Of a stretch of DNA of 64,000 nt, positions 9,859 through 19,326 are shown piece by piece. Where the stretch lies: the NCBI GenBank assembly GCA_905182485.1, contig CAJJBO010000003.1:124001-188000 (forward strand), written 5' to 3'. The notes beneath the pieces are model-generated. The model made no database searches. It saw nothing but the letters and a program-made list of their open reading frames with translations, and was not told where the DNA came from. Position 1 is the first letter of the stretch; each line of letters begins with the position of its first letter. Made by a program: the position numbers and the translations under genes. The DNA is from an uncultured Luminiphilus sp. (GTDB taxonomy: Bacteria; Pseudomonadota; Gammaproteobacteria; Pseudomonadales; Halieaceae).

Positions 9859-10335
9859 ATGGGCGTGAATGACCTGGAGCTAGACCGTATTGATCGTAAG
9901 ATTCTGCACATCTTGCAGCGTGATGCTGGGCTGAACAATCTTGAGCTTGCCGAGCGTGTAGGCCTATCGCCCACCCCCTGTGCTCGCCGGGTGAAACGCC
10001 TTTGGACAGAAGGCGTAATGACCCACCAAGTCGCAATGGTAGACCCCAAAAAACTGGGTCTTCATCTCACTGCGCACGTGAGCGTCACCATGGACCGACA
10101 TACGCCGGATCGCTTCGAAGTTTTTGAAGAGACGATCGCAGATGTACCCGAGGTGGTGGACTGTTGCGTCGTAACAGGTCAAAGCGCTGATTACCTGCTG
10201 AAAGCTGTGGTAAGAGACATGGCCCACTATGAACAATTTTTGCTGGGAACACTGACGCGTATCGCTGGGGTCAGTGCGGTGCACTCAAGCTTCGAATTAC
10301 GACGCGTGCTATCCCGCACTGCGGTGAGCGTTTGA
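9859..10335 (+). CDS. Lrp/AsnC family transcriptional regulator
   Basis: Leucine-responsive-type DNA-binding regulator of 158 residues. The N-terminal helix-turn-helix starts LDRIDRKILHILQRDAG and continues LELAERVGLSPTPCARRVKRL. The C-terminal RAM ligand-binding/oligomerisation domain spans about residues 70-150, with VVDCCVVTGQSADYLLKAVV. The ATG at 9859 places the HTH where it lies in Lrp. An upstream in-frame ATG (9805) would add 18 residues and overlap the candidate operator. It is divergent from leuA and ends 8 bases from dsbA. It probably senses an amino acid, perhaps leucine; the paralogue cannot be fixed by sequence alone. Confidence 0.88.
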   Translation: MGVNDLELDRIDRKILHILQRDAGLNNLELAERVGLSPTPCARRVKRLWTEGVMTHQVAMVDPKKLGLHLTAHVSVTMDRHTPDRFEVFEETIADVPEVVDCCVVTGQSADYLLKAVVRDMAHYEQFLLGTLTRIAGVSAVHSSFELRRVLSRTAVSV

Positions 10336-10343
10336 CAGGCTGG

Positions 10344-10997
10344 TTACTCGGCGGCTAACTCTTTTTCAACGAGGTATTGCGCGATCTCCAACATATTGGT
10401 CTGGCTGCCCGCAGATCGTGTCTCAATGAGGTATTTTCCCGCCACCATTAATGAAGGCGTTCCCGATATTTTTGCGGACTTTGCGCGCGCGTCAGCCTGT
10501 CGAACTTGAGAATCCACACCAAACGAATCAAACGCCTTATCGAATTGCACGGGGTCAACACCACTGTCCTCGAACAAATCACGTAACGCGAGCCGAGAGG
10601 ACAGGCGCTCGCGTTTAACATGCATGGCATCAAAAATAATCGGGTGCACCGTTTCCTTAACACCCAGAACCTCGGCTATGTAATACGCCTTGGCATGTAT
10701 TTTCATCCCGTCATTCCAGACCGCTGGTGAGGGTTGCACCACGGCACCCTCTGGTAGCTGCTTACCCCACGCCGTGAGCATGGGTTCAAAGGTGTAGCAG
10801 TGCCCACAGCCGTACCAAAAGAACTCGGTCACCACCACGTCTTGAGCACGACCGGTAGCAACGGTGGGGGTGAGTATTTGGTAATGCTGCCCCTCCACCC
10901 AGCGCTCTTCTGCTATCCCTTTGACGCTCAACGTGGTCAAAGCAACCAGTACAGCGCAAGCAAGCCAAAAAATGGGTCGAGTGGTCGTGTTGATCAT
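10344..10997 (-). CDS. dsbA: Thiol:disulfide interchange protein DsbA
   Basis: Periplasmic oxidase that introduces disulfides into exported proteins. The 217-residue product has an N-terminal signal sequence (hydrophobic residues about 9-24). The thioredoxin-fold active site is CGHC at residues 64-67 in FFWYGCGHCYTFEPM, and the cis-proline loop is SGTPSLMVAGKY. Length and motifs fit DsbA. It follows the two cytochrome c genes on the same strand with a 66-base gap. Proximity to engB, cytochrome c4 and c5 is the order seen in pseudomonads. Confidence 0.94.
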   Translation of the reverse strand: MINTTTRPIFWLACAVLVALTTLSVKGIAEERWVEGQHYQILTPTVATGRAQDVVVTEFFWYGCGHCYTFEPMLTAWGKQLPEGAVVQPSPAVWNDGMKIHAKAYYIAEVLGVKETVHPIIFDAMHVKRERLSSRLALRDLFEDSGVDPVQFDKAFDSFGVDSQVRQADARAKSAKISGTPSLMVAGKYLIETRSAGSQTNMLEIAQYLVEKELAAE

Positions 10998-11063
10998 AGA
11001 GATCCCTCCCTGGAACCGGCGCCTAACGTCACCGGTCGATACTCTCTCTTAGCCATGAATCAG

Positions 11064-11720
11064 CTATGGGTTGGGTTGCAGCCCCGCAATGTAGCTCGCA
11101 ACCGCTTCGATTTCCATATCGCTCATCCGAAAAGCCGTGGTCCGCATGATCTTTGCGCCGCCACCATTGGTCCGCCCGGCTGGATCCTCATAACCCTTTC
11201 TGAACATCTTAAGCTGCGACGCTATGTACTCAGCGTGTTGCCCGCCTAAGGAGGGGTAACCCGCTAAGCTGTTGCCGTTGCCAGTGGGGCTATGACAACC
11301 CGAACAGGCGGGCACCTGCCTGTCCGCAATACCGGCTAAATATACCTTCCTGCCCAACGCCACTTTATCGGGATCACTCATACCGCCCGATCGCTCTTGT
11401 GCATCATAAAATGCAGCGATATCCGACAGGTCTTCATCGGTCATGTTGTCGACCTGCCCCGCCATGAGTGCGACCGGGCGACGACCATCGCGAATATCTT
11501 GCATCTGCTTAAGCAGGTATTTATGGCCAAGACCCGCTAACTTAGGGAACGCGGGTAGGGCACTGTTGCCATCAACCCCGTGACATCCGACGCAGGTAGC
11601 GGCCTTAACCTGGCCCGCATCGGCATCACCACTGCTAGCGTTTACCGCAGCACCCATACTTAGCAATGCCATAAACAATAAACTTTGAGTCTTCTGGGAT
11701 AAGCGCTGAAACATAGTCAT
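11064..11720 (-). CDS. Di-heme cytochrome c4
   Basis: Periplasmic electron carrier, 218 residues, with a signal peptide (about residues 1-28). Two class I c-heme sites are seen: CVGCH at residues 43-47 and CSGCH at 138-142, one in each pseudo-repeat half. The repeats share the AGL.../AGY... and KMF/KQMQDIRDGRR elements typical of cytochrome c4. It probably donates electrons to the terminal oxidase encoded about 7 kb away. It lies 15 bases downstream of the monoheme cytochrome gene, so a two-gene unit is likely. Confidence 0.93.
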   Translation of the reverse strand: MTMFQRLSQKTQSLLFMALLSMGAAVNASSGDADAGQVKAATCVGCHGVDGNSALPAFPKLAGLGHKYLLKQMQDIRDGRRPVALMAGQVDNMTDEDLSDIAAFYDAQERSGGMSDPDKVALGRKVYLAGIADRQVPACSGCHSPTGNGNSLAGYPSLGGQHAEYIASQLKMFRKGYEDPAGRTNGGGAKIMRTTAFRMSDMEIEAVASYIAGLQPNP

Positions 11721-11735
11721 TCTCGTTCGCCGAAA

Positions 11736-12053
11736 TTATTGTGCGGTAGACATATAAGTAATAAGTGCAGCGTAATCCTCGTCGCTGCAACTATTACAGA
11801 GCCCACCTGGAGGCATCGCACCCAAGCCATTACGGACTGACGCTACCTGCGCATCCATACCCTTTTCCATTCGTGGCGCCCAGGCGGCCACGTTGCCCGT
11901 TGCAGGCGCTCCTGCTATACCCACAGAATGGCAAGCACCACATGAAGCGGCGTACTGTGCTGGTGGATCACCAGCAAAAACTGTCGGCGCCACAATCAGT
12001 GCGGCACCAGCAGCGAGGCGCATAGCAGCGCGAGTAAATGCGATTGTCTTCAT
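11736..12053 (-). CDS. Cytochrome c5-like monoheme cytochrome
   Basis: Small exported cytochrome, 105 residues. It has a signal peptide ending near VFAGDPP, one heme site (SCGACHSVGIAGAP), an axial-Met region (GAMPPGGLCNSCSDED), and a cysteine pair (CNSC) like the disulfide of cytochrome c5. ATG at 12053 has AGAGGG seven bases upstream and is preferred to an in-frame TTG at 12059. It is divergent from engB across about 218 bases. Probable role: soluble or membrane-peripheral electron transfer partner in aerobic respiration. Confidence 0.9.
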   Translation of the reverse strand: MKTIAFTRAAMRLAAGAALIVAPTVFAGDPPAQYAASCGACHSVGIAGAPATGNVAAWAPRMEKGMDAQVASVRNGLGAMPPGGLCNSCSDEDYAALITYMSTAQ

Positions 12054-12271
12054 AATCAAGCCCTCTCAAAGCCTCTTTTATCTCACTAACGACCTACCGC
12101 CGTGCACTGTCTGTGGGTCAATGCTGCCACCGTTAAATTGGCCGCAAGGCCCACTTCGCTGTTCATCACCGTCGCAAAATGACTTCCTGCAGCAATTTAC
12201 ACTTTTAACCTGCACCAGCAGCGGGGCACCATGGCATTATAGACGTTCCGTGACGTGGCACAAATTGCAAA

Positions 12272-12937
12272 ATGACCGAGCCTAGTACGTCGCCCGCCAA
12301 ACTCAGGTTTCGTGATGCGACCTTTCTCCAAAGTGCCAGCGCCATTGAAAATGCACCGGCAGATGGCGGCTGGGAGGTGGCGTTTGCCGGCCGGTCTAAT
12401 TCCGGAAAATCGAGCGCAATCAATGCGTTAACGGAGCAATCCAAGCTGGCACGTACTTCCCGTACGCCAGGGCGTACGCAATTGATTAATTTTTTCTCAC
12501 TGACAGAAAACCAACGGTTGGTCGATTTACCCGGCTATGGCTTTGCCAAAGTCCCCCTCGCGGTGAAAAAAAAGTGGAACCAGCAGCTCGAACGCTACCT
12601 GCAGCACCGACAAAGTCTCCGAGGACTGGTCATGCTGATGGATGTTCGTCATCCGCTCACCGAACCAGATCAACAAATGCTAGGCTGGGCCATCTCTGCG
12701 ACGATGCCAGTCCATATTTTGCTCACCAAAGCCGACAAACTCAAACGGGGGCCCGCACAAAACACGCTACTGTCTGTTCAAAATCGACTCCGAGAGCATG
12801 AAGAGCTGATCCGAGTACAGTTATTCTCATCACTCAAGCGGCAAGGGGTAGATGTCCTCGGCAAACAAATTAATCGATGGTTAACCGACGACTCTGTCCT
12901 CGCTGATGAGGCCGAATCACCATCCGAGACCTCTTAA
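12272..12937 (+). CDS. engB: Ribosome biogenesis GTPase EngB/YsxC/YihA
   Basis: TRAFAC-class GTPase required for late large-subunit assembly. It is 221 residues. G1 is GRSNSGKSS (residues 40-48), G3 is DLPGYG (85-90) and G4 is TKAD (152-155), with the G5-like FSSLKRQG segment near residue 188. The N-terminus [15 protein letters not shown] is family-typical. Convergent with polA with a 9-base gap, the common engB-polA neighbourhood. No defects seen. Confidence 0.95.
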   Translation: MTEPSTSPAKLRFRDATFLQSASAIENAPADGGWEVAFAGRSNSGKSSAINALTEQSKLARTSRTPGRTQLINFFSLTENQRLVDLPGYGFAKVPLAVKKKWNQQLERYLQHRQSLRGLVMLMDVRHPLTEPDQQMLGWAISATMPVHILLTKADKLKRGPAQNTLLSVQNRLREHEELIRVQLFSSLKRQGVDVLGKQINRWLTDDSVLADEAESPSETS

Positions 12938-12946
12938 CACCGACGA

Positions 12947-15709
12947 TTAATGGGCCTCATCCCAGTTATCGCCCGTGCCGACCTCTACCACTAGCGGGAC
13001 ATCAAGCCAGCCGATGTCTGACATCAGCGCGGCGACCTTCTCGCTCAGACTGGCGACAGCATCGTCAGCCACCTCGAATACCAGTTCATCGTGGACTTGC
13101 ATCATTAATCGAGCATCCACCCCTGACGAATCAATCCACGCATCCACGGCCAGCATAGCCAATTTAATCAGATCCGCAGCAGTGCCTTGCATCGGCGCAT
13201 TAATAGCAGTGCGCTCAGCGGCCTGTTGCCGCTGTCGATTGCGGGCATTGATCTCGGGTAGGTATAAACGTCTTCCTTTGAGCGTTTCAACATAACCTGT
13301 CTCATGCGCTAGGGCGCGCGTCCGCGCCATGTAGTCGGCGACACCGGGATAGCGTGCGAAGTACACGTCGATGTATTCCTGCGCCTCGTGTCGGCCGATA
13401 CCCAGTTGCTTTGCGAGTCCAAAAGCAGACATACCGTAAATCAACCCAAAGTTAATCGCTTTAGCCTTGCGTCGTTGGTCAACCGATACTTGCTCAATAT
13501 CAACGGCAAATACTTCAGCTGCAGTAGCGCTGTGAACATCGAGGCCCTCAGCGAACGCAGCCAGCAAGCCGGGATCCTGAGAAAGGTGCGCCATAATACG
13601 CAACTCTATTTGCGAGTAATCCGCCGCGACAATTTTACAGCCCGGAGCGGCAATAAACGCTTGTCTAATGCGTCTGCCCTCTTCTGTGCGAACCGGAATA
13701 TTTTGCAAATTGGGATCTGAAGACGATAACCGACCCGTCGCTGTTACGGCCTGATGATAAGAGGTATGTACTCGCCCCGTTTTGGCGTCGATCATTCCGG
13801 GAAGCTTGTCGGTATAAGTCGATTTAAGCTTGCTGAGGCTTCGATATTCCATCAACACAGCCGGCAGCGGATAATCCAAAGCTAACGCTGCCAACACCTC
13901 TTCTGCAGTCGAGGGGGCGCCTTTAGGCGTTTTCTTCAGCACGGGCAGCTCAAGCTTATTGAAAAGTATCTCGCCAAGCTGCTTAGGTGAGCCGAGGTTA
14001 AACGGACCGCCCGCTAGCTCGTGAGCCTTAGCCTCAAGCGCCAGCATTCGCTGACCAAGCTCAGCACTTTGCGCCGCCAGTTGCTCGCGACATACCAACG
14101 CACCGTTTCGCTCGATACGAGACAGCACGGGCACTAACGGAACCTCCAACTCTCGGTACAACTGCTGAAGAGAAGGCTCCGCTTCTAATCGAGCAGACAA
14201 CAGTGCATGTAACCGCAAGGTGACCTCGGCATCCTCGGCCGCATAAGGCGCTGCTTGTTCAACCGGCACTTGGTTGAAGGTAATCTGCTTAGCCCCTTTA
14301 CCCGCAATGTCCTCGAAGTGAATGGTGCGCTGCCCCAAATATTTCAGCGCCAGCGTGTCTAAGTCATGGCGACTTCCCGTCGCGTCAAGCACGTAAGACT
14401 CAAGCATCGTATCCTCGCGAATTCCCCGCAGAGTAATGCCGTGGTTCATCAGAACATTGGCATCATATTTCAGATGCTGACCCAGCTTTCCTTTTGACCC
14501 ATCCTCTAGCAATGGCTTCAACTGAGCCAGCACCTCATCCCGCCTGAGCTGCTCTGGCGCGCCGGGGTAGTCATGTGCGAGCGGCACATACGCGGCCGTA
14601 CCCGCCTCCACCGCAAAAGAAACGCCCACGATTTCTGCGACCATATAATTCAGGCTGGTTGTTTCGGTATCAAAGGCGAAACAATCGGCGGCTGAGAGTC
14701 TGTTTAGCCAATCGTCCAAGGTAGCCGAATCCAGTATGGTAACGACGTTAAGGGGGTCGACGATCTGTGGTGGCCTGTCCTCAGATAACGTGTCTTCCGT
14801 CGGCTCATTGGAGGCGGCTTCCACCATGGCACCAAGGCCATTATCGAGTAACGCCTCCAACCAATTTTTAAACTCAAGGTCGCGAAACAAAGCAATCAAT
14901 GCCTCGTTATCAGGTGGGGTCGAATTCAATGCACCCACTTCCAAGCCCAGCTCACAGTCTATTTTGATCGTCGCCAATTCGTAACTCAGCACTGCCTCGG
15001 CTTGCGCAAGTTCTAACTTACCCGCAAGGCTTTTAGCGCCGCGAATTGGCAAGGCTGCAACGGCATCTAGCTGTTGATAGATCGCAGTCATGCCACCGAG
15101 GTGCTGTAATAACGCGGTTGCCGTCTTCTCACCAACACCAGCCACGCCGGGTATGTTATCGACTTTGTCTCCCATTAAAGCCAGCAAATCGATAATCAGC
15201 TCTGGCGGGACACCAAACTTATCGACAACGCCAGCGCTGTCCATCGCGGTATTGTTCATGGTGTTAATCAACGTGACTTTGTCGTTGACCAGCTGCGCCA
15301 TATCTTTATCACCGGTCGAAATGACCACCTCGCGACCCCTGCTCGCTGCCTCAACAGACAGCGTCCCAATCACGTCGTCTGCCTCAACGCCTCCTATGCA
15401 GATCAAGGGCAAGCCCATCGCTTTAATGGCGGCATGAATCGGCTCTATCTGCTCACGCAATTCGTCTGGCATAGGCGGCCGGTTGGCCTTGTAGTCGGCA
15501 TACATCTCATGACGGAAGGTCGGCCCCTTGGCATCAAAGACCACCACCACCTGATCGCCATCGTAATCGGCGACCAACTTGCGGATCATCCCAATCACGC
15601 CTTTCGCAGCGCCAGTATTCAGGCCCTTTGAATTGGTCAGTGGGGGTAACGCATGGTAAGCGCGGAACAAGTACGAAGAGCCATCCACCAGAATAAGGCG
15701 ATTTGACAT
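12947..15709 (-). CDS. polA: DNA polymerase I
   Basis: Repair and Okazaki-fragment polymerase, 920 residues, full length. The N-terminal 5'-3' flap exonuclease occupies about residues 1-290 (ILVDGSSYLFRAYHAL; GDKDMAQLV). The 3'-5' proofreading domain spans about 330-510, with FDTETTSLNYM carrying the exonuclease acidic residues. The A-family polymerase domain fills the rest: motif A ADYSQIELRIMAHLS, motif B RRKAKAINFGLIYGMSAFGL and motif C QVHDELVFEV. All catalytic acids are visible. The gene starts four bases after the Sco gene stop, so it may be translated from the same message. Confidence 0.97.
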   Translation of the reverse strand: MSNRLILVDGSSYLFRAYHALPPLTNSKGLNTGAAKGVIGMIRKLVADYDGDQVVVVFDAKGPTFRHEMYADYKANRPPMPDELREQIEPIHAAIKAMGLPLICIGGVEADDVIGTLSVEAASRGREVVISTGDKDMAQLVNDKVTLINTMNNTAMDSAGVVDKFGVPPELIIDLLALMGDKVDNIPGVAGVGEKTATALLQHLGGMTAIYQQLDAVAALPIRGAKSLAGKLELAQAEAVLSYELATIKIDCELGLEVGALNSTPPDNEALIALFRDLEFKNWLEALLDNGLGAMVEAASNEPTEDTLSEDRPPQIVDPLNVVTILDSATLDDWLNRLSAADCFAFDTETTSLNYMVAEIVGVSFAVEAGTAAYVPLAHDYPGAPEQLRRDEVLAQLKPLLEDGSKGKLGQHLKYDANVLMNHGITLRGIREDTMLESYVLDATGSRHDLDTLALKYLGQRTIHFEDIAGKGAKQITFNQVPVEQAAPYAAEDAEVTLRLHALLSARLEAEPSLQQLYRELEVPLVPVLSRIERNGALVCREQLAAQSAELGQRMLALEAKAHELAGGPFNLGSPKQLGEILFNKLELPVLKKTPKGAPSTAEEVLAALALDYPLPAVLMEYRSLSKLKSTYTDKLPGMIDAKTGRVHTSYHQAVTATGRLSSSDPNLQNIPVRTEEGRRIRQAFIAAPGCKIVAADYSQIELRIMAHLSQDPGLLAAFAEGLDVHSATAAEVFAVDIEQVSVDQRRKAKAINFGLIYGMSAFGLAKQLGIGRHEAQEYIDVYFARYPGVADYMARTRALAHETGYVETLKGRRLYLPEINARNRQRQQAAERTAINAPMQGTAADLIKLAMLAVDAWIDSSGVDARLMMQVHDELVFEVADDAVASLSEKVAALMSDIGWLDVPLVVEVGTGDNWDEAH

Positions 15710-15713
15710 GATG

Positions 15714-16364
15714 TTAGTGGTCCCAGAGATACTGCGCGGATCGTAATGTTACCCGCATTTTGGGTATGTCGAGCGGCGCACGAAAAAAGCCATGATAATT
15801 CCCTCTGGGATTCATCAGCGCCACGTTGGCACTGTGCTCCATCTGGTAACTGCCGTCGTTAGCAGTGACCTTACGAAAAGGCGCGTTTAAGCGCTGAGTC
15901 ACACTTAAAATCGATTCAAAAGCGCCCGTCACGCCAAGAAAGTCGGGGTGAAAGTACGGAACATATTGCGATAACCGTTCGGGTGTATCTCGGGCGGGAT
16001 CCACCGACAGCATCACCACAACAGTCTCATCGGCCTCGGTGCCTTGCAGCTGTTGTTTCAACTCGGCCAAATCAGAGAGTGTGGTCGGGCAGATATCAGG
16101 GCAATGCGTGAAACCAAAAAACAACAAGGTCCAGTGGCCCTCGAGACGGTCAGCGGTAAACGGCGCGCCAGCGTGATCAATCAGTGAAAAATTGCCCACA
16201 TCACGAGGGGTATCGAATAAAAATAATCCATTGATGCGGCTCTCAGCGAGGCTCATCACGCGAGGCTCACCCACGCGATGGACAAAGCTCGCCACGACAA
16301 TGCCCATGAACACCAGTACTCCAAAAATCGTCCAGCGAATCCCGCTTCGATCCGATCCCGTCAC
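15714..16364 (-). CDS. SCO1/SenC-type copper chaperone for cytochrome oxidase
   Basis: Membrane-anchored thioredoxin-fold protein that helps build the CuA centre of subunit II. 216 residues, with one N-terminal membrane anchor (about 11-28). The CxxxC copper motif is FTHCPDICPTTL (Cys 88 and 92), and the third ligand is a His at about 177 (YQMEHSANVALM). The start is GTG at 16364 with AAGGAG six bases upstream. An ATG four bases earlier is out of frame. It closes the oxidase assembly cluster. Confidence 0.93.
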   Translation of the reverse strand: MTGSDRSGIRWTIFGVLVFMGIVVASFVHRVGEPRVMSLAESRINGLFLFDTPRDVGNFSLIDHAGAPFTADRLEGHWTLLFFGFTHCPDICPTTLSDLAELKQQLQGTEADETVVVMLSVDPARDTPERLSQYVPYFHPDFLGVTGAFESILSVTQRLNAPFRKVTANDGSYQMEHSANVALMNPRGNYHGFFRAPLDIPKMRVTLRSAQYLWDH

Positions 16365-16445
16365 CCATCACTCCTTTCTTTTCAACTTAGATTGCGCGCC
16401 CCTTGATGGGATTCCCGCAGACACCTGCCGATAACAGATCCCGTG

Positions 16446-17123
16446 TTAGCTGCCCGAGTTCTTTAGTAAAAATCGGAGATCACTAATCACATCTTTATAG
16501 TAAAGATCATTTGCCACCTGCATCATGATCCAGCCTGCCGGATCAACAACATACCAATGACCGCCATCACCCAGAGTCGTCGGCATCAGTTGCTCGATTT
16601 CTGCGGCGGGCAACGTCAGTGCCGTCACACCCGCATGCTCGGCCGCGATCCAATCGGCCAAAGCGCCATCAAAAGTCGAGGTGGTAGTGGATGCTGTCTC
16701 GGCAGCAGGCGTCAAGGCGATGCGATCTGCGGGCAGATCCGTCAACACTACACGCCCTACGCGGTTAAAGTCTTTACCAAGAGCAATATGGATCTGCCGA
16801 GTTTGATACAGTTTTTCTTGGCAGATTGCCCCACACACACCGCCACGATGAACGATCAAAAAATGCCATTTTACCGGTAAGTCCTCCCAGAGCAGGTCGG
16901 CAGCGCCATCATCCGAAAAAGTCCTCTGCGAGAGACTTTTCGGAGGCACGATCAACTCGCCATGGTTGGCCGTCCCCATGGCACCAACAATATCAAACTG
17001 CCCCTCTGCCACAGCCCACCACAACACCGTCGCCGCGAACATGATGCTGAGTGGAATCCCCGCAATGAGCAGCAATACTCGGCGTCCCTGTTGTCGCTTC
17101 ACGGCATCATTACCCGTATTCAT
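16446..17123 (-). CDS. Sco-like membrane protein of the cytochrome oxidase cluster (uncharacterised)
   Basis: A 225-residue protein with one transmembrane segment (about 15-38) and a soluble domain. Residues 88-105 (FLIVHRGGVCGAICQEKL) hold a CxxxC pair at Cys 97 and 101, positioned like the copper motif of Sco. The C-terminus (WYVVDPAGWIMMQV ... ISDLRFLL) also resembles the end of the Sco/thioredoxin fold. ATG at 17123 overlaps the surf1 stop as ATGA, so translation is probably coupled. A similar hypothetical follows surf1 in pseudomonad oxidase clusters. Role inferred: copper or thiol handling during oxidase assembly. A fold search is needed to confirm the relationship. Confidence 0.72.
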   Translation of the reverse strand: MNTGNDAVKRQQGRRVLLLIAGIPLSIMFAATVLWWAVAEGQFDIVGAMGTANHGELIVPPKSLSQRTFSDDGAADLLWEDLPVKWHFLIVHRGGVCGAICQEKLYQTRQIHIALGKDFNRVGRVVLTDLPADRIALTPAAETASTTTSTFDGALADWIAAEHAGVTALTLPAAEIEQLMPTTLGDGGHWYVVDPAGWIMMQVANDLYYKDVISDLRFLLKNSGS

Positions 17124-17890
17124 GAGGAAGGTCTGCCCGCGACAATCTCTCGTATGTTCGACATGAGAAGCACTCCGATTAGTAACAAAACAGCAGCCAT
17201 AGCAAACCATTGGACCGCGTACCCCATATGTTTAGCCGATGACTGATTTACAACCGGCCATTCAGCCACTAAGGCTAACGGCGAGGCGGGGTCTATCCTG
17301 ACCTCATAAGGGAATATGGACTTGCCCGTTAGCGCTGCCAGCGTGTCGAACCACTGGTCCCAGTACAAAGTTTGCACGGTTGACGGCAAGCGATCGGGTG
17401 GCAGTTGTTCTACCATCATGATCGGCTTAGCACTCGGGACATACACCTGCCCCTCGATTAACGCGGCGCCCTCCATCACATTAACGACTGGGATCGTTCG
17501 ACGGGATGGGTCGCCCGCCAACCAACCCAGATTGACTGGCACCGACCAGTCACCAGTCTCAACCAATGCAATCACGTGATATCCCACACGTCCTCGGTGC
17601 AAGCGATTATCCAACAGTAAATAGGCTTTAGGATCCAGCGCGCCCTGCCAGCGTACTCGGCGATCCGCATATTGAGTGACATCAGACGTCTGCAGCAGTA
17701 GTGCCAAGGGCGTAATCGCTGGCAACGCGCTGCGCGCTTCCCAGCGTATTTGCAGCAGGTTTTTTTCATCTGCGCGGCCCAGCTGCCAAAAGCCCAAATT
17801 CAGTAACAGGGCAAACAGCACCGTGCCGGCGATGCATGCCCGCACATCACCCTTAATCTCCAAGCGCCCGACGCTTCCGTTAAACTGCAC
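17120..17890 (-). CDS. SURF1 family cytochrome oxidase biogenesis protein
   Basis: Inner-membrane factor implicated in heme a insertion into subunit I. It is 256 residues with a transmembrane helix near each end (about 17-33 and 228-246) and a periplasmic domain between them. Family landmarks are NLGFWQLGRADEK at the N-terminus, the central YLLDNRLHRGRVGYHVI, and the NLGWLAGD segment. The start is GTG at 17890 with GGAGG eight bases upstream. Overlaps the next gene by ATGA. It lies between the DUF2909 gene and the Sco-like gene. Confidence 0.9.
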   Translation of the reverse strand: MQFNGSVGRLEIKGDVRACIAGTVLFALLLNLGFWQLGRADEKNLLQIRWEARSALPAITPLALLLQTSDVTQYADRRVRWQGALDPKAYLLLDNRLHRGRVGYHVIALVETGDWSVPVNLGWLAGDPSRRTIPVVNVMEGAALIEGQVYVPSAKPIMMVEQLPPDRLPSTVQTLYWDQWFDTLAALTGKSIFPYEVRIDPASPLALVAEWPVVNQSSAKHMGYAVQWFAMAAVLLLIGVLLMSNIREIVAGRPSS

Positions 17891-17954
17891 TCACTGATCC
17901 TCCATACTGACCCGGAAATGGATACCCACCGGGCACCACCAGAAAGGTTACCCC

Positions 17955-18206
17955 ATGCTTAAAGCGCTCATAATCCTGCTCATGATAGCCCTTGTAGTGA
18001 GCCTCGGGTCAGGACTGGTCTTTCTTTTATCGGATCAAGGTAACACTGAAAAACGCCGATTATTCAACTCGTTGGGCATACGACTTGGACTAGGCTTTTC
18101 TTTACTGTGCGTGATCCTATACGGAGTCATGACGGGCCAGCTAGGCCATCGCAACCCCTGGGACGCAGAACCGGTTAGCGAGACGCCAATTAACACCCAA
18201 AGGTAA
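17955..18206 (+). CDS. DUF2909 twin-transmembrane protein
   Basis: Small membrane protein of 83 residues with two predicted helices: about 2-24 (ALIILLMIALVVSLGSGLVF) and 43-62. They are joined by a short charged loop (SDQGNTEKRRLFNSLGIRLG) that is characteristic of DUF2909. It is on the opposite strand to the surrounding oxidase genes, as is usual for this family in cox clusters. No biochemical function is known; a link to oxidase assembly is inferred from location only. Confidence 0.8.
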   Translation: MLKALIILLMIALVVSLGSGLVFLLSDQGNTEKRRLFNSLGIRLGLGFSLLCVILYGVMTGQLGHRNPWDAEPVSETPINTQR

Positions 18207-18281
18207 CGCCACCGGTCCCAATAGCAGGGGCCCCAGTAAGACGCTTAACGAATCGTGATCTTACGGTGACAAGCGATCATC

Positions 18282-18303
18282 AAAAAGGGCGCCGTAGCGC
18301 CCT
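18282..18303 (-). terminator. Rho-independent terminator of the coxBA-cox11-coxIII operon
   Basis: Reading the minus strand, AGGGCGC (18303-18297), a four-base loop and GCGCCCT (18292-18286) form a seven-pair GC-rich stem. It is followed by a run of T (18286-18282), just after the coxIII stop at 18307. This is a canonical intrinsic terminator. Confidence 0.8.
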
Positions 18304-18306
18304 CCT

Positions 18307-19303
18307 TCATGGGTTGAGGCGCCTTACAAAATGTAAACAAACAAAAACAAGAAAACTAAATGAGCCAAAAAGCTGCCAATACCAGCTCGAAGCCTCGAAG
18401 CCAAAATGATCCGATGCCGTAAAATGCTCATTCTTCACAGAGCGCACCAACTGAATCAGTAACATGGTCATACCCATGGCAACGTGAAAACCATGAAAAC
18501 CCGTTAACATGAAAAAGGTCGAACCGTAGATTCCGGAGTTGAGCGTCAACCCGTATAACACGTAAGCCTCGTAGTACTCTGCTGCCTGGAGCACAGAAAA
18601 ATCAGTGCCAGCCCTACCGTAATCCCCAGCCAACGATTAAATTTTGCTCGATCACCCGCCAAAATGGCCGTGTGCGCCACATGCACCGTCGCACTCGAGG
18701 ACAACAAGATAATCGTGTTCCACATAGGCAGCCAGGCATACCACGCATGCGCGTCAGCGGGCGCCATCGACTTTTCCTGAGAGACAAAATCGCCATTATT
18801 GGCAATCGACCTGCGCATCCGCTCCACCCACCGTCTCCTGCGGCGTAATAGACGGCGGCCAAGTGAACTCGAAACCCTGGCCACAGCAGATCGTTCATCC
18901 GTCCGCCTTCGCCCTCGCCCGCAAGCCAGGGACCTGCCAACTGCCGCACGTAAAGCAACGTGCCGAAGAAAGCTGCGAAAAACATGACCTCAGAAAAAAT
19001 AAACCAAAACATGCCCAAGACGTAGCTCTGGTTAACCTGCCCACTGTTCAAACCCGCGATGTTCTCTTTAATGACCGTTCTAAACCAGCTGGTGAGCGTC
19101 AGAATGAAAAAAACCAACCCTGCTGTCAGCACCCAACCTGAATAGCTGGCGTCGTCTGCCGAGCCATAAGTCATGTCATTGAGCATTAAACCGCCACCGA
19201 AAACCGACAGCAACAAGCCAATCGTCGCTCGCACGGCGAGACTGGAAGACTCGGGTACGTAGTACTTTTCATGCCCGGTTGCGGTGGATGGATTACTAGA
19301 CAT
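18307..19303 (-). CDS. Cytochrome c oxidase subunit III (reading frame broken in this sequence)
   Basis: Third core subunit of the heme-copper oxidase. The N-terminal part (to about 18870) reads [20 protein letters not shown] and has transmembrane helices and the conserved [19 protein letters not shown]. The middle ([18 protein letters not shown]) and the C-terminus ([32 protein letters not shown]) lie in two other frames. At least three one-base shifts are needed, near 18872, 18830 and 18600. Two sit in T-runs (TTT, TTTTT). ATG 19303 has GGAG six bases upstream. Sequencing error is the likeliest cause. Total span matches a subunit III of about 300 residues. Confidence 0.88.
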
Positions 19304-19326
19304 AGGAGTCTCCGAGGGTGCGCTGA

